Positions 47,241-57,329 of a stretch of 64,000 nt of DNA are shown in pieces. The notes under the pieces were generated by a model. It searched no databases. It was not told where the DNA came from and saw nothing but the letters and a program-made list of their open reading frames with translations. Both the position numbers and the translations under genes were made by a program. This DNA comes from Phlyctochytrium arcticum. Its lineage: Eukaryota; Chytridiomycota; Chytridiomycetes; Chytridiales; Chytridiaceae. The stretch lies in contig JAHLKI010000004.1 of the NCBI GenBank assembly GCA_025602905.1, forward strand, positions 558,001 to 622,000, in the 5' to 3' direction. How positions within the stretch are numbered: the first letter of the stretch is position 1; the number at the start of each line of letters is the position of its first letter.

Positions 47241-49445
47241 TCAGAATTCAACACCACCCAGACCACCATTCGACTTGATGGTCTGAGCACGCAACACGGC
47301 CATATCGAGGGTAGGTACATTATTCTTTTCACCAATCTGGTCCAAAATCCCCGCACGTACAAACAACGTTTTCTGTTCAGGTAGGATCCCGGACAAGATG
47401 AACTTGACACCCTTTTGGCTCATCGTATGGATGATTTCGTAAATCAAAAACACGGCACCGGCGTCGACGGCCGCGCAGCCGTCCATGTTGATGATGATGA
47501 TTTGGCGGTTCATATCGGGGACCGCGTAGCCGGATGCTTCGGCGATGGAGCGTTGGGCTTTGAGGAGTTTGTCGAGGGTGACGCTGATATTCCCCGAATT
47601 GAAAAAGAGGAGGGAGGAGCGGACCGAGATGATGAGTATGTCGTCGAGGAGTTCGGCCTCGGGGTGGTCACGGACGTCGAGGTATTTGGACTGAAGGACG
47701 GTTTGATCCATTTGGCCCGTCTTGGTGTTTTGCGCGGCGCTGGCGACATTGACTTGGCCGAGGAGTTGCATGTCGACACCCACCGAGCGGCGAATGATGA
47801 GAATTGAGGCGAGGAAGAGGACGACAATGGTGCTTTCTTCAATGTTCCAAAAGAAGGTAGCGGCAAAAGCGGCGACCATTCCGATAATCTCGCCAAAGGA
47901 CCGACATTTGATGACAAACAGGATTTCGTGGACGTGGACTAGAGACATGGCGGCGGCTAATACAAAGCCGGCCAAAGTGGCTAGTGGCAAAAATTGGAGC
48001 AAGGGTCCGGCAGTAAACACAAAGATGGTCACAAAACCAGCGGCAAACAAGGAGCACACGTTGGTTCGACCTCCAGAGTCGGCCAAAATCTTGGACCGGG
48101 GCAACGAGCCCATAGTCACAAAACAACCAAAAATGGACCCAATGACATTGGCCATGCCGAGGGCAAAAAGTTCGCGGTTGGGTTTGGGGTTGTAACCGTA
48201 CTGCATGCCCAAATCCTTTGACACGGCCATACTTTCAACAAACCCGACAATCGTTTGGATGACGGCTCCTGCCGCGAGTCGGCTGATACGGTCACCCGAG
48301 AGAGGAGGAAACGCAGGCGGGATCAGTTTGTTGTTGAAGGTACCGAGGGTACGCACGCCCTTGCCCTTGAGGTCGACGGCTGCACTGATGCCAATCATGA
48401 CCAGGACGAGTACGACAATTTCGGGGAAGGCCTTGAGCCAGCCGATGGAGGTCTTGGCTTTGACGAAACGCATGGCCACCATAAAGACGACGGCGACGAT
48501 ACCGATGATGGTGGAGAGGACGTGGCCGGTGCGCATGGCTGCGCCTGAGGTGGTGAGCATCTTGTTGAAACTGGAGAACTCGGGAGAGGGTTTTTGGGTC
48601 AGGTCGATGCCAATCAGTTCGGGGAGTTGTTCAATCATGATCAGGAGACCGACACTGCTGATGAATCCCGTCTATGTGTGCAAAGGTTAGGACAATGTGA
48701 CAGGTGGTGTGAGGGTCGTAAAGTGAGTAATTACCTTCATGAAACCAGTGAGGATCGAGTCGAGGAAGCCGGCTCGCATCACAGACAGCAGCAAGGCAAA
48801 CAACCCAACCATCATGGCAATGGCGGCCGCAATCTGGTCTGGATTCCCACCTCCCGAGATTCGGATTTCCTCTGTGACGGATGCACCAATGAGGACGGCA
48901 GCCAGGGCTTCGGGCCCGACGGAGAGTTGCTTGGAGGTTCCGAGGATGCCATAGACGGCAATGGGGATGATGGATGAGACGAGCGAGACAATGACGGAGA
49001 CCTGGGCCAGTTGGGCAAAGACGATCGATCGCAAGACGAGGACAATGCCCACCGTCAGACCCGCTCGCAAATCACCAATGAGTAGGGGGCGGCTGTAGTT
49101 GCGGACCACATCGACCACGGGAAAGAAACTCAAGACTTTGGTGGCGATATCATTCTTCTTGGGTGGACGGATGAGGGGCCCGCGGCTGTTTCCGCTGGCG
49201 ATGGAACCCAAAGAGTTGCGACGAGTCATGTAGTTGTCGTCACGAAAGTTGCCGGGCTGGTCCGTGCGGTCGACATCGTTGGAGTAGGAGTCGAGGACTT
49301 TGAGGAATGTCTTTCGGCGGAGAGCGCGAGTTTGCTCCTCTCGGTCCTGCATGTTGACGCGAGCTGAGGAGTAGTAGTCATCGTCGTAGCCGAATTGGGC
49401 GCCTTGGGGACCATCATCCTTGCGATCATTATTTCCGTAGGACAT
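47241..49445 (-). CDS. SulP-family sulfate/anion transporter with STAS domain
   Basis: Plasma-membrane or organellar anion transporter of the SLC26/SulP family. Two exons on the minus strand, 49445-48735 and 48671-47241, joined by a 63-nt intron, give 713 residues. The N-terminal 110 residues are polar. The transport core has YGILGTSKQLSVGPEALAAV, NRELFALGMANVIGSIFGCF and SLPRSKILADSGGRTNVCSL, typical SulP sequences. The C-terminal STAS domain (about 560-690) contains LFFNSGNI, IIINMDGCAAVDAGAVFLIY and the helix GVKFILSGI. This subtype, with a short N-terminal extension and no added cyclic-nucleotide domain, is nearer the SLC26A/YvdB-like group than yeast Sul1, but the substrate cannot be fixed from sequence. 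Confidence 0.9.
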
Positions 49446-50106
49446 GCTGCTGCTGATGCTGATGATGCGATGTCAGGAAGGGTTTTGCTATTGAGTGAGA
49501 TGGGATGAATTTGTCTCGCTATTGACCAATGTTGGATCAATTTTTGAACTCAACGGAACAGTGTGGGCTGCGATGAGCTGCAAGGGTATTTAAAGGATGT
49601 ATGAGTTTCAACAACTACTCCAACTTTTTTGTCGGTAAGTCTTGTTTGTTTTGGAATGCCACACTATTATTATCTGCTAGGATGCCTGCAGCGGGATCTT
49701 TTGGGAATCAAATACGCCAAGATCTGCCGCCGTCAAACTCATTGGCAACACACACTTCCGCTTGCCCATGTCTGATGCTGCAACATATTTGGAGTATGTA
49801 AAGCATGGGAGGGTCCAATGTCTAATTCTTGGCCGGCAAGGAACCCAGTTTTTTTTTGCCAGCCTGAATTAATGAATATGAGCAATTGTTTGGCCCCGCC
49901 GCAGAATCTGTGCCAGGTAAGCCATGCTTGGGGAGCAAGATTAAAATGAAGTGGTGTTCAAAGGAGTCTTGCTGCAAGCGCCAATAGCGAGGCTGTTGAT
50001 TGACCTGCCATGTTTAGGCAGTTTGGCGCGTCGGCGACGTTGAGCGCGTTGCGTAAGCGCAGAGTTTGCCGCACGTCGCGGAATTTGCCGTTGAACGCGT
50101 TGGTGT
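49446..50106. other. SulP promoter region and spacer before transposon
   Basis: No gene seen. The first 100-200 bp are the SulP leader/promoter. A GC-rich stretch at about 50025-50110 lies just outside the transposon's left target-site duplication. Confidence 0.45.
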
Positions 50107-50114
50107 CGCGCCCA
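50107..50114. repeat. Target-site duplication, left copy
   Basis: CGCGCCCA, identical to 53896-53903, directly abutting the inverted end. Confidence 0.85.
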
Positions 50115-50527
50115 CTCAGCGCAACCCAAGATTTTGGCGCCAAAAATTTACATAAGCAATGTCCGACAGCCCGAACCATTTCCGCGAGAATGAAGGGATA
50201 CCTGAAAGTGACCCAATTTCACCCAAACTTTATATAAAATAACGAAACCGAGTAAACGAGAATGAAGGAAACATATCTAAGAAGCTAGGGAAAACGTGGC
50301 CGCTACCTCAGACTATATAAAGGATAGAGTTTGACCCGAAAAACCAACGGTCTAAGCGCATCTAAGAATTGGATGGGGTACGTGAAATGCGTAAGCATGG
50401 TGAGATACACGAGCTACTGAGTTGATGTTGAAACTGATGATTCTAAATAGTGTTTGAAAGAAGGTTGTTAATCGCTCATAGCCGGGAAAAGGACGCAACT
50501 CGCGAGACACTGAGCGGTACCTCTGGC

Positions 50528-51298
50528 TTAATTACCTTCATCATCACGCACAAGTTCCTTGTCAATGTTGTTTGAAAAATGCTTCAGGGACTTGGTTGCA
50601 ATCCACTGGTACATTGCTGTACATTGGCAGTTGAAGATCACGCAACCGCAAGCGGTCAGATCTTGCTTCAGCGAGTCTGATTTTAAGAAATCTCGCACTG
50701 TGACTTTTTTGGCCTTACTGGGAGATGGCCCATTCGTAATGTCAGCAAGAGGGGTCTTCGCGACCGGCATTGAAACACTTTGAAACCCTTCAACATCGAT
50801 GTGGTTGCCGAGATTTACGAAGGGTTGACGGCGCAGCGGCAAAGGCAGAAGTGACTCCCGGATGGTAGCTAAGACTACCACGGGGATCTCTTCTGCGCTG
50901 GCTGGAGGGAGGTTTACCGTAGTGTTCTCTTTGTTGGTTGTAGCTGACCCGGAAGAGAGTACAGGGTTGGTGACGGGTGGGGCTGGAGCTGGAGGGCGGA
51001 GAATCAGGTTGTAATGCGGCAGAGCAGACGCATATGGAATCTTATCATGTTGTCCAACGACGTCAAAAGTGAACTGAGAAAGGGTGGAGAACAGGTCCTT
51101 GAGATACGCAACCATCCTCGGGACGACATCATCGGCTGCCTTTTCTAGCGGGGATAGGGCGGGAGTACGGGCCGGACCAGAGGTACCTGGCTCGACTTTG
51201 ATTGGCGAAACTGGTTGTCCACGTAGCGCCAACTCCCTTTCTGTCATAGCCGCAAGCTGCTTGATGGCAGACTCACCCCTCATGGCGGTTATCAACAT
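50528..51298 (-). CDS. Transposon second gene, 256 residues, unknown family
   Basis: Open frame from ATG 51298 within the 50.1-53.9 kb element. The protein is Pro/Ser/Ala-rich in the middle and likely mostly disordered. Near the N-terminus it has a Lys-centred PIKVEP motif that fits a sumoylation consensus. Near the C-terminus is a Cys cluster, CGCVIFNCQC, followed by a helical end (ATKSLKHFSNNIDKEL). It lies 247 bp downstream of the larger gene on the same strand, inside the same inverted ends, so it probably belongs to the element as an accessory protein. I cannot name a function; DNA binding or regulation of transposition are guesses. Confidence 0.6.
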   Translation of the reverse strand: MLITAMRGESAIKQLAAMTERELALRGQPVSPIKVEPGTSGPARTPALSPLEKAADDVVPRMVAYLKDLFSTLSQFTFDVVGQHDKIPYASALPHYNLILRPPAPAPPVTNPVLSSGSATTNKENTTVNLPPASAEEIPVVVLATIRESLLPLPLRRQPFVNLGNHIDVEGFQSVSMPVAKTPLADITNGPSPSKAKKVTVRDFLKSDSLKQDLTACGCVIFNCQCTAMYQWIATKSLKHFSNNIDKELVRDDEGN

Positions 51299-51545
51299 TG
51301 CCTTTCTTGAGACCTGCGCATTATGCGGCGGGCTCGTGGTTTGATGAGCATTGACCGCACGACTGCGCTAATGCGCATCGTCACGTGTATATTTCTTGTT
51401 TTCTTCTGTATATCATTCCCTTACACTGTACATTTTTACTCTTTACGCTTTTTCTCTTCCTCTGCGCTAAAGCTAATAACACTACCCCGACTCTCGCACC
51501 CTGGGAAGGTGCATTACCGTCCATACCAACTCTTAACCGAAAACG

Positions 51546-53651
51546 CTACACATTAGTATCTTGAAAGCGGATGGCGGCCCGGAGGATGGAGTGAAATACT
51601 TCCAAATCCTCACTTGAGAAAGTGGAGAAAAGGAAAGCCATTGCAACATCTTTTGGTAGGTGGGAGGGAAGCCTTTCTAAGAGACCAAGCTGGTAGAGGA
51701 CAATGTTCACGTAGTTTTTCTTTCCCAAAAGAGTGAACAACGGGAACAGCCGCTTGAGGCACATCTTGATCTGTTCGAGATCCCCACTAGACAGTAAATA
51801 CGGACAATCCACCGCAAGAGGAATGTGATCTTCGAAAAGCGAGATGATCGAATCCACCATCGCCTTGCGGACAGGTGTTGCCTTTATATTGCTGGATGCC
51901 GCCGCCTTGTAGGAACGCAAGACTTCCTTACGGCACTCTTGCCAAGCGGTCATAGAGAGGGCCAACATTGCCGTCCTGCGCTTTGGCCGCATGTTGATGG
52001 GAGCTGTGTTTTCCACGTCCGGATACCCGGCAACCCACAGCCGGTGTATGATTGTCCAACCATGGACAAGGACTGCCTCCTGTATGTTCAGGGCTATATG
52101 CATATTGTCCGGGACCGGTAGGACGTGAGGCCTGAGATTACTATACTTGGCTGATCGCAGCAATTTGCTAGCGTACATCCAAACATAGTAATCGCCGGCC
52201 AAAACCACAGACTTACTAAATGAACCGTCTTTGTCAGGATAGTTGACTTTCGCCAAGAATGTCTCGATATTGTCCATCACTGGTTCCAAATCGAGAGCGG
52301 ACTTCATAGAGTTGTTGTCGCTGCCGATAATGTGGAAATCCTCTTGCGATCCGGCCTTGGTAGCCATACTGTAGGCGTACATTTTTTTGGACAAAACTTC
52401 ACCGTTACGTAGTTCCGCATACGTCTGCGTTGCGGGAGCACACAGGACTGAGGGAATCCATGTTGTGTCCTGCAACACAGAAGCTAGAACATCGGTGATT
52501 GCAGGAGGAAGAGGTGGCAGTTCCCTGTGAAGCTTTACCGCATAGTTGGCGGTGGTCCTCGCACTCGTAAACTTTCCGGGTGCGTTTGCGGCATCTGGTA
52601 CAGGGCGGACTTGACACCAATGGAAGTCATCAATGGTGACGACCAAGAGTGGGTCATTCTTCAAAATATCTTTCACAACGCGCTCGTGGGCCGTCATGAT
52701 CATGTTGTTCATCTGCGTAATCGATTTTGACGGATGATAGCCCAGATTCACCCGTGAAAGAAGCCGTTGGTCTGTGTGGGATCCCGTGATGAAGACAGAT
52801 CCGATATATCGTTTGACGTAATCAGTCTTCCGGTCCATACACTGTCCCTCATAGCATATGGCAAAGATCAAGTGCCGCTTCATTCGATCGTTGTACAGAA
52901 CAGAATACCGGCTTTCGTCATGTCCGACCATGAGTGACTTGAGCTCATATAGGCGGGGATACTGAGCGACAAATTCATCCATCTCGACGAACGGATTTCC
53001 TCCGAACGGATGAGCAATGAAGTTGCGCATTTCTTGGTGAAAATCAGCAAGAGTCGCAGGAGATGGTCCTGATGTTTCAGAAATATCAACATCATCGCCT
53101 TCAGGTTCCGGAAGCTCGAAGTCCGTCATCAAGATGACACTGCCATTCGCAACCGCATCGACAACGTTGTCGTCACTGACTTGAGCGTTCACTGCTGCAT
53201 CCACCACATTGTCGGTACTGATGCTGGCTTCCTGAATGGCCGCAACCTCATTGGGTTGAGCAGGGATGATGGGCCTGACGGCGGGCTGTCGAATGATCCC
53301 TGCTTTGTACCAGCGGGTTTGACACGCATTGCAAGCATACGGATCAGCAACTCCTGGTCCAACCTGGGGCCTCAAACGTGCCGCCCGAAGGCTGTCAAGT
53401 TCAGCCCAAATGAACTTGTGAAATCGGGTTGAGCTCTTGGTCCCGCAGCCGATGCATCCAGGGTTATAGCCATATTTGTTACCCCTCTTACCGGGTACTT
53501 GATCGTACCAGCTAAGTCCGTCTGAGACCTGGCGCTATAATGGTTGTAATAAGAAGAAGTAAAAGAATGAGTGAACTGACTCCTACAGCCGGATAAAGGC
53601 TTGTTTTCGAGATCATGAAGATGCCCATCTCACCTTTCTTTTGGGCGGCAT
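51546..53651 (-). CDS. Transposon main gene: zinc-binding protein, candidate transposase of unrecognised family
   Basis: Two exons, 53651-53634 (MPPKRK) and 53534-51546, joined across a 99-nt intron with GTGAGA donor and TATAG acceptor, give 668 residues without a stop. An N-terminal zinc site is likely: Cys33 and Cys36 (CIGC) paired with Cys74 and Cys77 (CNAC), followed by a basic RWYK, reminiscent of GATA-like fingers but with a longer loop. An acidic linker follows. The main body has acidic residues placed like a DDE nuclease: VVTIDDFHW (Asp about 308/309), VVLAGDYYVWM (Asp about 454) and SSEDLEVFHSILR (Glu about 648), with VPDNMHIALN between. It is reminiscent of uncharacterised fungal mobile-element proteins (DUF6589-like), but I cannot confirm that. 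Transposase function is inferred from its place inside exact inverted ends and a target duplication. Confidence 0.7.
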
Positions 53652-53895
53652 CCTGTCACTTGCGCGTCGTAATTCTAAAGATCCTGTGAGAGAGGTTCAG
53701 ATAAAGTCACACAGCCTCCTTCTAATACCGGCTGAGGTGAGGTTTGAAAGTTTACTGGAGGTGTATAGTTGAAAAGATCGCGTGGAAATGGACAGATGGT
53801 GAACAAATGTTTTGCAATAACGTACAGTAAAACATCTGCTTACTTAATGCCACAATGACTGTGCCTCCCTATAGTAAAAGTCGGGTTGCGCTGAG

Positions 53896-53903
53896 CGCGC
53901 CCA
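53896..53903. repeat. Target-site duplication, right copy
   Basis: CGCGCCCA, identical to 50107-50114, directly abutting the inverted end. Confidence 0.85.
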
Positions 53904-54136
53904 TGGCTCGCCAGGCTCCCTGAACAACTTCGCGTACTATTCAATACAATACAATGGATCGAACCAAAGACAACCAACAAAGACAAGAGTGAGAATCAAG
54001 AGAATCAAGAGAATCCAGGTAAAGATGAAGGCAAAATTGGAGGGAAACAGAAAGAGCGAAATGCGTACAGTTAGTGAACAGCAAAGGGATAAATCGGGTG
54101 ATGCACAGTAATTGCTGTGCCAATTTGCAACAACAA
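53904..54136 (-). other. Sequence downstream of the Fanzor-like gene, candidate guide-RNA region
   Basis: About 230 bp between the stop of the Fanzor-like gene and the target-site duplication of the neighbouring transposon. In characterised TnpB and Fanzor systems the guide RNA overlaps the 3' end of the gene and the adjoining element end, so this is where such an RNA would be expected. I see short A-rich direct repeats (gagaatcaa units near 53990-54013) but no fold I can vouch for. Confidence 0.25.
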
Positions 54137-57100
54137 TCACACCCAGAGGTTGGGCGGCGGAGGTTGATAGTCAAAATTCTCGGGCAGATTCCACTCCAGT
54201 CGGTCTCCGCCAAAAGTGGAGTAGTACCAGAGAAGAAATGGCATAGCGGATGCCGCGTTGATGTCTCGATCGAGGATAGCTGGGCCAACACCATATATAT
54301 ACGCGTTGGGAAGCGGCTGCCAAGTGGCCAAAGCTCGGGTCGGGGGCGCTGGTGCGGAGTCGATGGAGCGTCGCGTTGGGTCTTGCTGTCGCTGCCGGAC
54401 AACGGCTCAGCGGCCGCCTCACTCCCTGGTCATTTTCGCAGAATCGTCGGATCCGATGACCCCCTGCTCCAACACGACGTCGGACCCGTTTCTGCTCATG
54501 AACGGTACACTGTCGGATAAGGCCCGTCGTCTCCGTAGTCAGCCCGGCTGTGGTGTAGCGGGTTGCGGGAGTACCCTGAGCCAGCTCTTCATACATGGTG
54601 AGATGGGCAGGGTCGGCAGTGGTCGTTCCCTTTTCCGGCATCATGACCACCGTCGCTCCTTGGACCGCCATCTCCCGAGCCAGTGACTTTGTAGGAACCG
54701 AAGCCTGTCCTCGTGCCCAGGAAAAGTTGGCCCATCCGCAGCCTACAATAGGGGCAACTGGACGGGGAGCAGCAGGAGTGATGGTGGGGTGGATAAATAG
54801 CTGGCGGCGTTGGGGTCGGGAGAGCATCTGGCCATGGGCATCACGAAAGAGACGGATGCTGGCCGCCTCTTGGTGGATTGACTGACCGCGGGCGTTGGTG
54901 AAACTTGGATATAGGAGAGATCGAGCCGTGAGTGTCAAAGCACGTTGGCTATAACTTGATCGAGTGACTGTTGCGTTATAGTAAAAAGCCGAGTAGAAAT
55001 GAGCTCGGATTTGGTCTAGGGATGCGTAGACCACATGCAGATACTGGGCTGCATTCCCTCTCCCCGCCCCGCACAGGGCGTCTTTTCTTCCTCGCAACCC
55101 TTCTATCAGTTCTAAATACACATAAAGAATTTAGTCATTTTGGTTGACTGGACAATCCTGGGTTCTGCTTCTCTCACCCTTTAATGGTTGCGATGCTGCG
55201 ACCCGAGCCGCGTGTTTTCTTTCGAACCAAGCTGACTTGGATAACTCCCGATACTGGCGCCCCCGCATTCTCGTAACGTCCTGACGGCGATTTACGCGGT
55301 TTTGCTGACGGGCAGCGGGATTGTCCCCTTGCGCTCGCGCCAAATCCGCTTCACTGGCCAAATTCGCTCGGACCGCCACTGCTTGAAATCGCTGCCCAAA
55401 GTCAATGCCAATGACGGGGCGGATGACGGGGATAGTGATGGACGGGATGTATGGGCTGGGAGCTGATGGTCCAAGATGCAGGACACGCCTAGCAGGGAGA
55501 ATGGGACGCCGGTTGAGTTGATGAAGGGCCCCCCCGGATTGGTCGGGGGGTGCTCAACTCTCCGAAATTCTGCATGAGCGTGGTCGCGAAAGTCTTGTAG
55601 TTGATCAATGGTCGGGATGCGGCCTGGTGAAAAAGGGCAGTTAGAAACTATTAAACTTTATTGTGACACGGAAACACTCAAGAACGTACGGGTAAAGTTT
55701 GGAAGGGGGCGAACCTCAAAGCCAAGCATTGTGTTGTCACCGTTTGTTATGATGCTGACTTTATCGATTGCGAAATTTTGGCCTCGGTTGCGGAAGGTCC
55801 AATGTGGTGGGGCGCGGACAAGACTTTTGATTTTAGAAATATCAAACAGTTGTCCCATCATGTCAGCGCGACCGACAGGATCTCCGGTCAGATCTTTCCC
55901 TGACCGGGAGAGATCTTGCGGGGCCAGTGCGCCGGGGAGCATGACTTGGATGGGGTTCGCGCTCATCCACCGTCCCAAGATTTGACAGATGGCCCAGTAG
56001 TCAAATTGTGCATAACCCTGAACTGGTCCTCGGTCCGTTCTGTCCGGACTGAGTTTCACGTGTGTAAGAGTTCGCTTGATACGAGGTCCGCCGGGGAACT
56101 TGCTGTGGACGGTTCTGAAATTCGTATTCAGACAGGTATTGGAAACGTGGCAGCAGGTGATGGGCACGGCTGCTTTTACTGCTCATCAGACGTTTCCATT
56201 GCCAGTTCGAATTGCGCAGTTCTGCGACCATTTCTCCAAGAGTCGTTGCTGTGGGTTCGGGCGGCTCCTGCTCTTCCAGCTGCGGTACCAGCACTGCGTC
56301 GGTGGCATAAGAGCACAGCTCTTGCAATGGTCTATGAAAGAAGCAGTGGGTCAATTTTGCCGTCGCCACTTTTTTAAAAAAACTTCCAAAGGACCTACCG
56401 GACGAAATCGACGAAATCTTGTTGGGCTAATGGCGAGGCGGCAAACGTGTTTAACCCTCCAAAAAGAAGTTGGTTGCCAACCTGCACGGTATGATCCGGG
56501 TTGTGATGTAAGGTCGATGAAATTAGGTACAGTGGTTGGAGAAAGTTGATGGTGCGACGCACTAGAGTGAAAGTGAGCGGGCATGTGAGTGAAGTTTTAC
56601 CTGATTTGCCAATGTGTTATTCTCACGCCTACCTAGTTTTTGGCGTTCAGATAATGGTGCCCCCACACCCACACTATCAAGAGCCAAGTGATGCAAGAGG
56701 GTCTGCTCGAGGTGTTCCGTGACTCGACCAGCGACCATGGTGCAGAAGGCATTCTTCATCTTTTTTGCTTCGATACTAAACAGCTGCTGAAAATCTCCTC
56801 TATAGAGTGTAAAGTCCCGGCGGGTATAGGCCAATCCCGGGCCGCCAGCCCTCATAGCCGGTACCAAGTGAGTGTCGTAGGTGTTTTTCAGGTGTTGATT
56901 GCGATGAGTTGGAGACAGGTCGACTGCTTGTTGGAGGGCTCGGTAAAAATACATCTGATCGCTGCCACAGCCGTCAAGGGTTATGTTTTCAGTAACAAGC
57001 AAACCTGAAAAACAAAAAAAAAATATTGCGGGAGTTAAATCTTTTGGGAATAGTCGTTCAAGCAAAGCTTCCTACATACCTCCAGGGATCTGCTGTCCGG

Positions 57101-57329
57101 TAGCTTGAAAATATTGCCCAGCCGCATTGCGACACTGATTCAGAAAGGCTGATGCTTTCCGTTGGTGGTGGAGAATGAGCAGATGGTAAGCGTCAAAGAC
57201 GGCACTGGAAAGATCGCGAGCTGCCGTCTTTAGGTGATCAATCATCTCTCCGGCTTGAACGGCTGGTATGGCATGGTTGATGAAGTTCTTTAACCGACCC
57301 ACTTTTCTCGTCACGTAAAAGTTGGGCAT
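54137..57329 (-). CDS. Fanzor-like RNA-guided nuclease (eukaryotic TnpB relative), with apparent frame breaks
   Basis: Fanzors are eukaryotic TnpB relatives that cut DNA guided by an RNA. Supported exons (minus strand): 57329-57080, 57004-56633, 56561-56399, 56331-55690, 55623-55178 and 55111-54137, joined by introns of 66-75 nt. The N-terminal half is helical (MYFYRALQQAVDLSPTHRN). The RuvC-like nuclease shows all three catalytic motifs: GIDFGQRFQAVAV (Asp codon 55401-55403), VVMMPEKGTT (Glu codon 54633-54635) and DRDINAAS (Asp codon 54263-54265), after a FAIDKVSIITNGDNTM block matching the TDG-like segment of the family. Frame problems: a shift at about 56.09-56.20 kb, another at 55.50-55.56 kb near runs of six and seven C, and a change before the last motif that needs either a 37-nt intron (GTGAGG donor) or a frameshift. 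The zinc-finger cysteines after EKGTT are readable only in the next frame (CRPC). The start may lie further upstream. Decayed or mis-sequenced copy are both possible. Confidence 0.75.

Larger units (their letters stand above)
50115..53895 (-). mobile_element. DNA transposon with 13-bp inverted ends, 8-bp target-site duplication and two open genes
   Basis: Ends: CTCAGCGCAACCC at 50115-50127 and its exact complement GGGTTGCGCTGAG at 53883-53895. Directly outside both ends is the same 8-bp word CGCGCCCA (50107-50114 and 53896-53903), a classic target-site duplication. The 3781-bp element carries two uninterrupted genes on the minus strand. Among known superfamilies, hAT, P, Merlin and KDZ elements make 8-bp duplications; the ends do not begin with the usual hAT CA(G) at the border, and I cannot match the proteins to any of these with confidence. 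Intact frames and exact flanks suggest a recent insertion. Confidence 0.85.

Noticed and set aside
47415..48221. Long frames antisense to the SulP gene
   Set aside because: They mirror a clearly coding strand and have no domain of their own.
50115..53895. Assignment of the 8-bp-duplication transposon to hAT
   Set aside because: The duplication length fits, but moving the border so that the ends start with CAG destroys the matching target duplication, and no hAT dimerisation motif was seen in the protein.
54137..57329. Bacterial TnpB contamination
   Set aside because: The gene is split by several spliceosomal introns with the same size range as the neighbouring host genes.
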